Assembly (NCBI GenBank): GCA_027306785.1 | Contig: DAHUZB010000009.1 | Span: 186,001-250,000, forward strand | DNA length: 64,000 bases | DNA from: Vulcanimicrobiota bacterium | GTDB taxonomy: Bacteria; Vulcanimicrobiota; Vulcanimicrobiia; Vulcanimicrobiales; Vulcanimicrobiaceae | Reading direction: 5' to 3' | Shown here: one piece after another, positions 61,901 through 64,000 of the stretch | Numbering within the stretch: the stretch's first letter is position 1 | Layout: the number at the start of each line of letters is the position of its first letter | The notes under the pieces: model-generated | Database searches by the model: none | What the model was told of the DNA's origin: nothing | What the model saw: the letters and a program-made list of their open reading frames with translations, nothing else | Position numbers and translations under genes: made by a program

Positions 61901-62478
61901 AATTCGTAGGCGACTTGATCGTAGTCGCCGCCGCGGATAAAGACGCTCTGATACCAGCCTTGCTGTCCGGTCGGAATGCTCACGCCGGGCACGCTCGCGA
62001 TCGCACTATAGGCTTGATCGAGGCTGCCCGATCCGCCGAGCGCTTTCGCGGCCTTCTGGCCGCTCGCGTTGACCGAATAGACATCGCTCGTCGTGCCCGA
62101 ACGAACGAACGTCGACGCGCCGGCGCGCGTCGACGCGATCGTTTTGAGTGACTGCGAGAGCGTGACGTTCAAGACGCTCGACTGATCCGCGAAGATCGAT
62201 TGACCGGGAATCGACTGCGGTTCGTATCCCGACTTCGCGACTTGAATCGTGTACGTGTCAGGTTCGAGCGAAAGAAAGACGTAGGTGCCGGTTGCGTCGG
62301 TTGTCGCGGTCGCGGATTGCGAAGCCGAGACGGCGGAGACCATGACCCCGGCGAGCGGGGCGTGGGTCGCCGCATCGGTGATCTGGCCTTTGAGGCTGCC
62401 CGTGGTGCCCGCGAGGGCCGGGCTGACCGTGGCAAACAACGCGAGCAAGAGGCTCGAGGCGAGCAATCGTTTGATCAT
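58966..62478 (-). CDS. TonB-dependent outer membrane receptor with carboxypeptidase-regulatory-like N-domain
   Basis: The 1170-residue protein has a signal peptide (MIKRLLASSLLLALFATVSPALA), a CarboxypepD_reg-like domain (about 25-110: GSLKGQITDAATHAPLAGVMVSAV, GTYVFLSLEPDTYTIQVAKSGY), a plug (about 125-260: QSVFIRGGDYDQVAYEFDGIPVLRES) and a 22-strand barrel ending in ITSARQPFQLTVNLDIKL. No TonB box is obvious. It imports a large or scarce solute powered by TonB/ExbBD, which are not in the window. It precedes the amine oxidase in one leftward unit, and a PucR-type regulator is encoded upstream. A TACAAT box lies 10 nt before the ATG. Confidence 0.92.
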   Translation of the reverse strand: MIKRLLASSLLLALFATVSPALAGTTGSLKGQITDAATHAPLAGVMVSAVSASQSATATTDATGTYVFLSLEPDTYTIQVAKSGYEPQSIPGQSIFADQSSVLNVTLSQSLKTIASTRAGASTFVRSGTTSDVYSVNASGQKAAKALGGSGSLDQAYSAIASVPGVSIPTGQQGWYQSVFIRGGDYDQVAYEFDGIPVLRESDGAPITTLSVLGQQEVQVYTGGTPATSDSPGLAGYINQVIKTGTYPGYGTASLGVGGPSFYHKLSLETGGATPDRRFSYYLGLAGANSAYRYGDQFNAVSDPLYFYPLNIPSINSTYHILDGSCGDATLTTPCPGPNYGAQFSPGAAWTQATNEDRESILNFHFAVPHKHDTGRDDLQMLYVTGDVFTSYYSSANDIGAPQMNYLDASVANGGGYYSGQVFGAPDPNAFVNGQFPSAQESGLNQPIPVNLRDGGSNGYSIEKLQYQRNINDRSYLRAIGYAEYTNWFLNGPNSTNQTFGATLSDYEVLGHIYGGSLIYANNLSDKHLITASLSYQTQKLQTYNATFDTTYGGSTGQFGSVITDLTDGSHCYDPGTGLYASCYGSAQVFGPGATVPTIDCAALAGTPACANGAKFLITENGQNAQVDNVTPKFSSIAVTDNYRPSDKLTINVGARFDHFAYVLDNLAAGYPARAFWFNAYNNEHCSAPGVDNVGVTSPGVTLDPNTGQLTCPTGYTPMYTPGYGFVNSNGGTTSQNVFQPRFAATYVVNPTTVLRGSIGVYARPAATSYHEYNTYQQDLPSFLSQFASLGYLSPDHNVRADTSTNADLSYEHRFPKSNLSLKVSPFYRTTQNQLQYLNISALGGTLAGINVGTLRSYGLEFALQDGDFSRDGFSGELSFTYTNTHTRYKSLSNGLNIVDVLNRSIEQYNSYTSACAANENTAQCGNGLYAANGAASFNNGGITVANPYYASAPQPLMDPNGSYLPYDVIPSAFASGNSYAVPDVASLVLNWRHKKLAITPSFTYNSGSYYGSPLAMPGYVPQACTQNPAATPTTPGVSCGSGGAIFVPDPYTNRFDGFGTLREPSQLVANLQLSYDINPRMSLTVVANNLFNKCFQRGYPWDTPTACWYSSLPSNILPPNGPGTQPGAFLTTPPKQLAYPYGIWFNNTQVGITSARQPFQLTVNLDIKL

Positions 62479-62487
62479 GTTGCGAGG

Positions 62488-62493
62488 ATTGTA
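62488..62493 (-). promoter_or_regulatory. -10 box TACAAT of the TonB receptor gene
   Basis: On the leftward strand TACAAT ends 10 nt before the ATG at 62478, which implies a 5' leader of only a few bases. There is no Shine-Dalgarno in that gap. No convincing -35 was seen. Confidence 0.4.
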
Positions 62494-62583
62494 CCGCCTG
62501 CGATTTTAGTACGCCTATGTCACCCGGCGACAAAAGTAGACCGGATTTCTGTCATCTCGATACAAGAAATACTGGTGGTTGGT

Positions 62584-64000
62584 CTACCAATCGCGCTGTT
62601 CGACGTCGAGCAGCCGGGCCGCGAGCTGGACGCGGAACTGCACGTCGGCATCGGCGAGATCGATCCCGAGCGCTTCGGAGACGCGGTCGAGCCGGTAGCG
62701 CAGGGTGTTCGGATGAATCGCGAGTGCTTCGGCGGCCTGGCGGAAGCGGAATCCGTGCCGAGCGAGCGTGAGCAGGGCGGTCGCGAGCTCGCGGCCGTTC
62801 TTCCTCTTGCGCAACGGGGCGAAGAAGTCGTCGAGGAACTGCGCGCGCGCCGCCGGATCGCCGGTGATGACGCGCGGCACGAGCAGGTCGTCGTAGGTGG
62901 CAACGCGCGGGCGGTCGCGGTACGAAAGCAGCGAGAGCGCCTCGCGATAGCTGGCACGCGCCCCGTCGATGCCGTGATGTTCGCGCCCGATCACGATCGA
63001 GAGCTCCGGATCGCCGAGCGCGGCATCGATCGGCGCGACCTCCACGCCGGGCGGCAGCAGAAACGGTACGCGATTGAGTGAGACGGTCACGAGCGCTTCG
63101 CGCCCCTGCTTGCGCAGCGCCCCGCGAACGGCGGTCGCCACGCGGTCGCGTCGCTCGATTCCCCCGCGGTCGAGCGGGAGCGTCTGCGGAATCGAGACGA
63201 TGCCCACGCGGTAGCGCGACGAGGCGTCGAAGCCGAGTAGACGCACGCGTTCGTCGGCGATCGGCACCCCGCCGGGTTCTCCCTCGAGCAGCGAGAGAAA
63301 CGAGGCATAGCCCAGGCGCGCCTCGGTGGTGCTCAGCTCGCGCTGGTGCGCGATGTGAATCGCGGCCACCAGCGCCGCATACTCGGCCGCGCGATTGTCG
63401 AGTTCGTTGAGCGGTTCGGTGCCTTCGATGATCCACACGACGCCCGCGAGTTCGGTCCCGATCCGAATCGGGCAGACGACGCGCGCGTTCATGCCGAGTT
63501 CGGGCATCGCGGCAATGCGTAGCGGTTTCTCCGCCGCGCGGATACGGCGATTGAGCGCGGAGCGTTCGAGCGTGCCGACGACTTCGAGCGGGCTGCGTCC
63601 GAGTTCGAGCGTTTGGCGCCGCACCTCGTCGAAATCTTCGCCGAACGACGCGGCGGCAAGCACGCTGCCCGAGGGGTCCTCGAAGGTGACGGAACGGGAG
63701 ATTAAGCGCGAGAGTTCGGCGGCGATCTCATCGAGGGTGACCTCGCGCGTCGCCATGCGCATGAGCGCGCGGTGGATATGCTGCGCGCGTTCGATCAGCG
63801 TATAGGGCTCGGCCATCAGCGCCCGATGCAGCTCCTCGGTGATCTGCGCGAACGGCACCTCGAACGGGATCTCGATGAGCGGCAGGCCCGAGCGATCCGC
63901 TTGGTCGCGCTCGGCGGCCGAGAAGGCGGAGACGTACTTCGGGACGGCGAGTACCACGCCCGCAATCTCGCGGGCGGCCAGATCGGCGATCTGGCGCCGC
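62584..64000 (-). CDS. PucR/CdaR-family transcriptional regulator (5' end beyond window)
   Basis: The frame is open to the right edge; the visible part is ~472 residues. It starts in the PucR domain (ARREI/AGVVLAVPKY... GLPLIEIPFEVPFAQITEEL), has a GAF-like region (about 90-200: LGMNARVVCPIRIGTELAGVVWII), and ends in the family's helix-turn-helix (ALLTLARHGFRFRQAAEALAIHPNTLRYRLDRVSEALGI). PucR regulators sense purine or amine-type metabolites and activate catabolic genes. It lies 105 nt upstream of, and in the same direction as, the TonB receptor and amine oxidase unit, so it is a candidate activator of that unit. A GTG at 63957 is internal to the PucR domain. Confidence 0.88.
   Translation of the reverse strand, partial: RRQIADLAAREIAGVVLAVPKYVSAFSAAERDQADRSGLPLIEIPFEVPFAQITEELHRALMAEPYTLIERAQHIHRALMRMATREVTLDEIAAELSRLISRSVTFEDPSGSVLAAASFGEDFDEVRRQTLELGRSPLEVVGTLERSALNRRIRAAEKPLRIAAMPELGMNARVVCPIRIGTELAGVVWIIEGTEPLNELDNRAAEYAALVAAIHIAHQRELSTTEARLGYASFLSLLEGEPGGVPIADERVRLLGFDASSRYRVGIVSIPQTLPLDRGGIERRDRVATAVRGALRKQGREALVTVSLNRVPFLLPPGVEVAPIDAALGDPELSIVIGREHHGIDGARASYREALSLLSYRDRPRVATYDDLLVPRVITGDPAARAQFLDDFFAPLRKRKNGRELATALLTLARHGFRFRQAAEALAIHPNTLRYRLDRVSEALGIDLADADVQFRVQLAARLLDVEQRDW

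Overview
The window is GC-rich, gene-dense and mostly arranged in tight operons with ATGA-type overlaps. It comes from a diderm: there is a TonB-dependent receptor, an RND/TolC/HlyD efflux set, a secretin and several lipoproteins. The GerMN, AMIN/amidase and murI block is typical of Terrabacteria. A diderm terrabacterial lineage such as Candidatus Eremiobacterota (Vulcanimicrobiota) fits best; this is inference from gene content, since the window has no rRNA or marker gene. No tRNA, rRNA or CRISPR array was seen.

Region 1 (1-18.5 kb) is the distal part of an extracellular contractile injection system (eCIS, Afp/PVC type). On the + strand it carries a spike fragment, a gp25-like wedge, two large baseplate proteins, a glycosyltransferase and four consecutive cargo-like genes. 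The first cargo has a DUF4157 domain. Three are paralogues with a GGTRPD...DLTAS core that may be a PD-(D/E)XK-like nuclease. The fourth has an HExxxH motif. All four share a short N-terminal motif at residues 24-36. Converging on the - strand are the tape-measure-type protein, the AAA+ ATPase and a PAAR-like tip protein. Sheath and tube genes must lie left of the window.

Region 2 (18.5-30 kb) is mostly housekeeping: a PAS-PAS-GGDEF-EAL protein, an M3 oligopeptidase, a GNAT acetyltransferase, an aldo/keto reductase, a TPR plus ATP-grasp-like protein, and the GerMN, amidase and murI genes. Region 3 (30-40.5 kb) has a soluble protein in which two chemoreceptor signalling domains flank a TRAP-type DctP domain. 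It is divergent from a two-component system, a PepSY protein and an RND/TolC/HlyD efflux operon.

Region 4 (40.5-46.2 kb) is an accessory insert bounded by a 222-bp direct repeat of the 3' end of the hlyD-like gene. It holds a decayed IS3 element and a four-gene operon: metzincin protease, lipoprotein, secretin and membrane protein. Region 5 (46.2-53.4 kb) carries amine or beta-alanine catabolism genes: two APC permeases, two aldehyde dehydrogenases and a class III aminotransferase. Region 6 (53.4-57.4 kb) has lower-GC accessory genes, including a Cys-rich lipoprotein separated by one in-frame stop from a toxin-like tail, followed by a possible immunity gene. It ends with a cystathionine beta-synthase-like enzyme whose C-terminus is replaced by an interspersed repeat. 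Region 7 (57.4-64 kb) has a Tat-exported flavin amine oxidase, a TonB receptor and a PucR-family regulator cut by the window edge.
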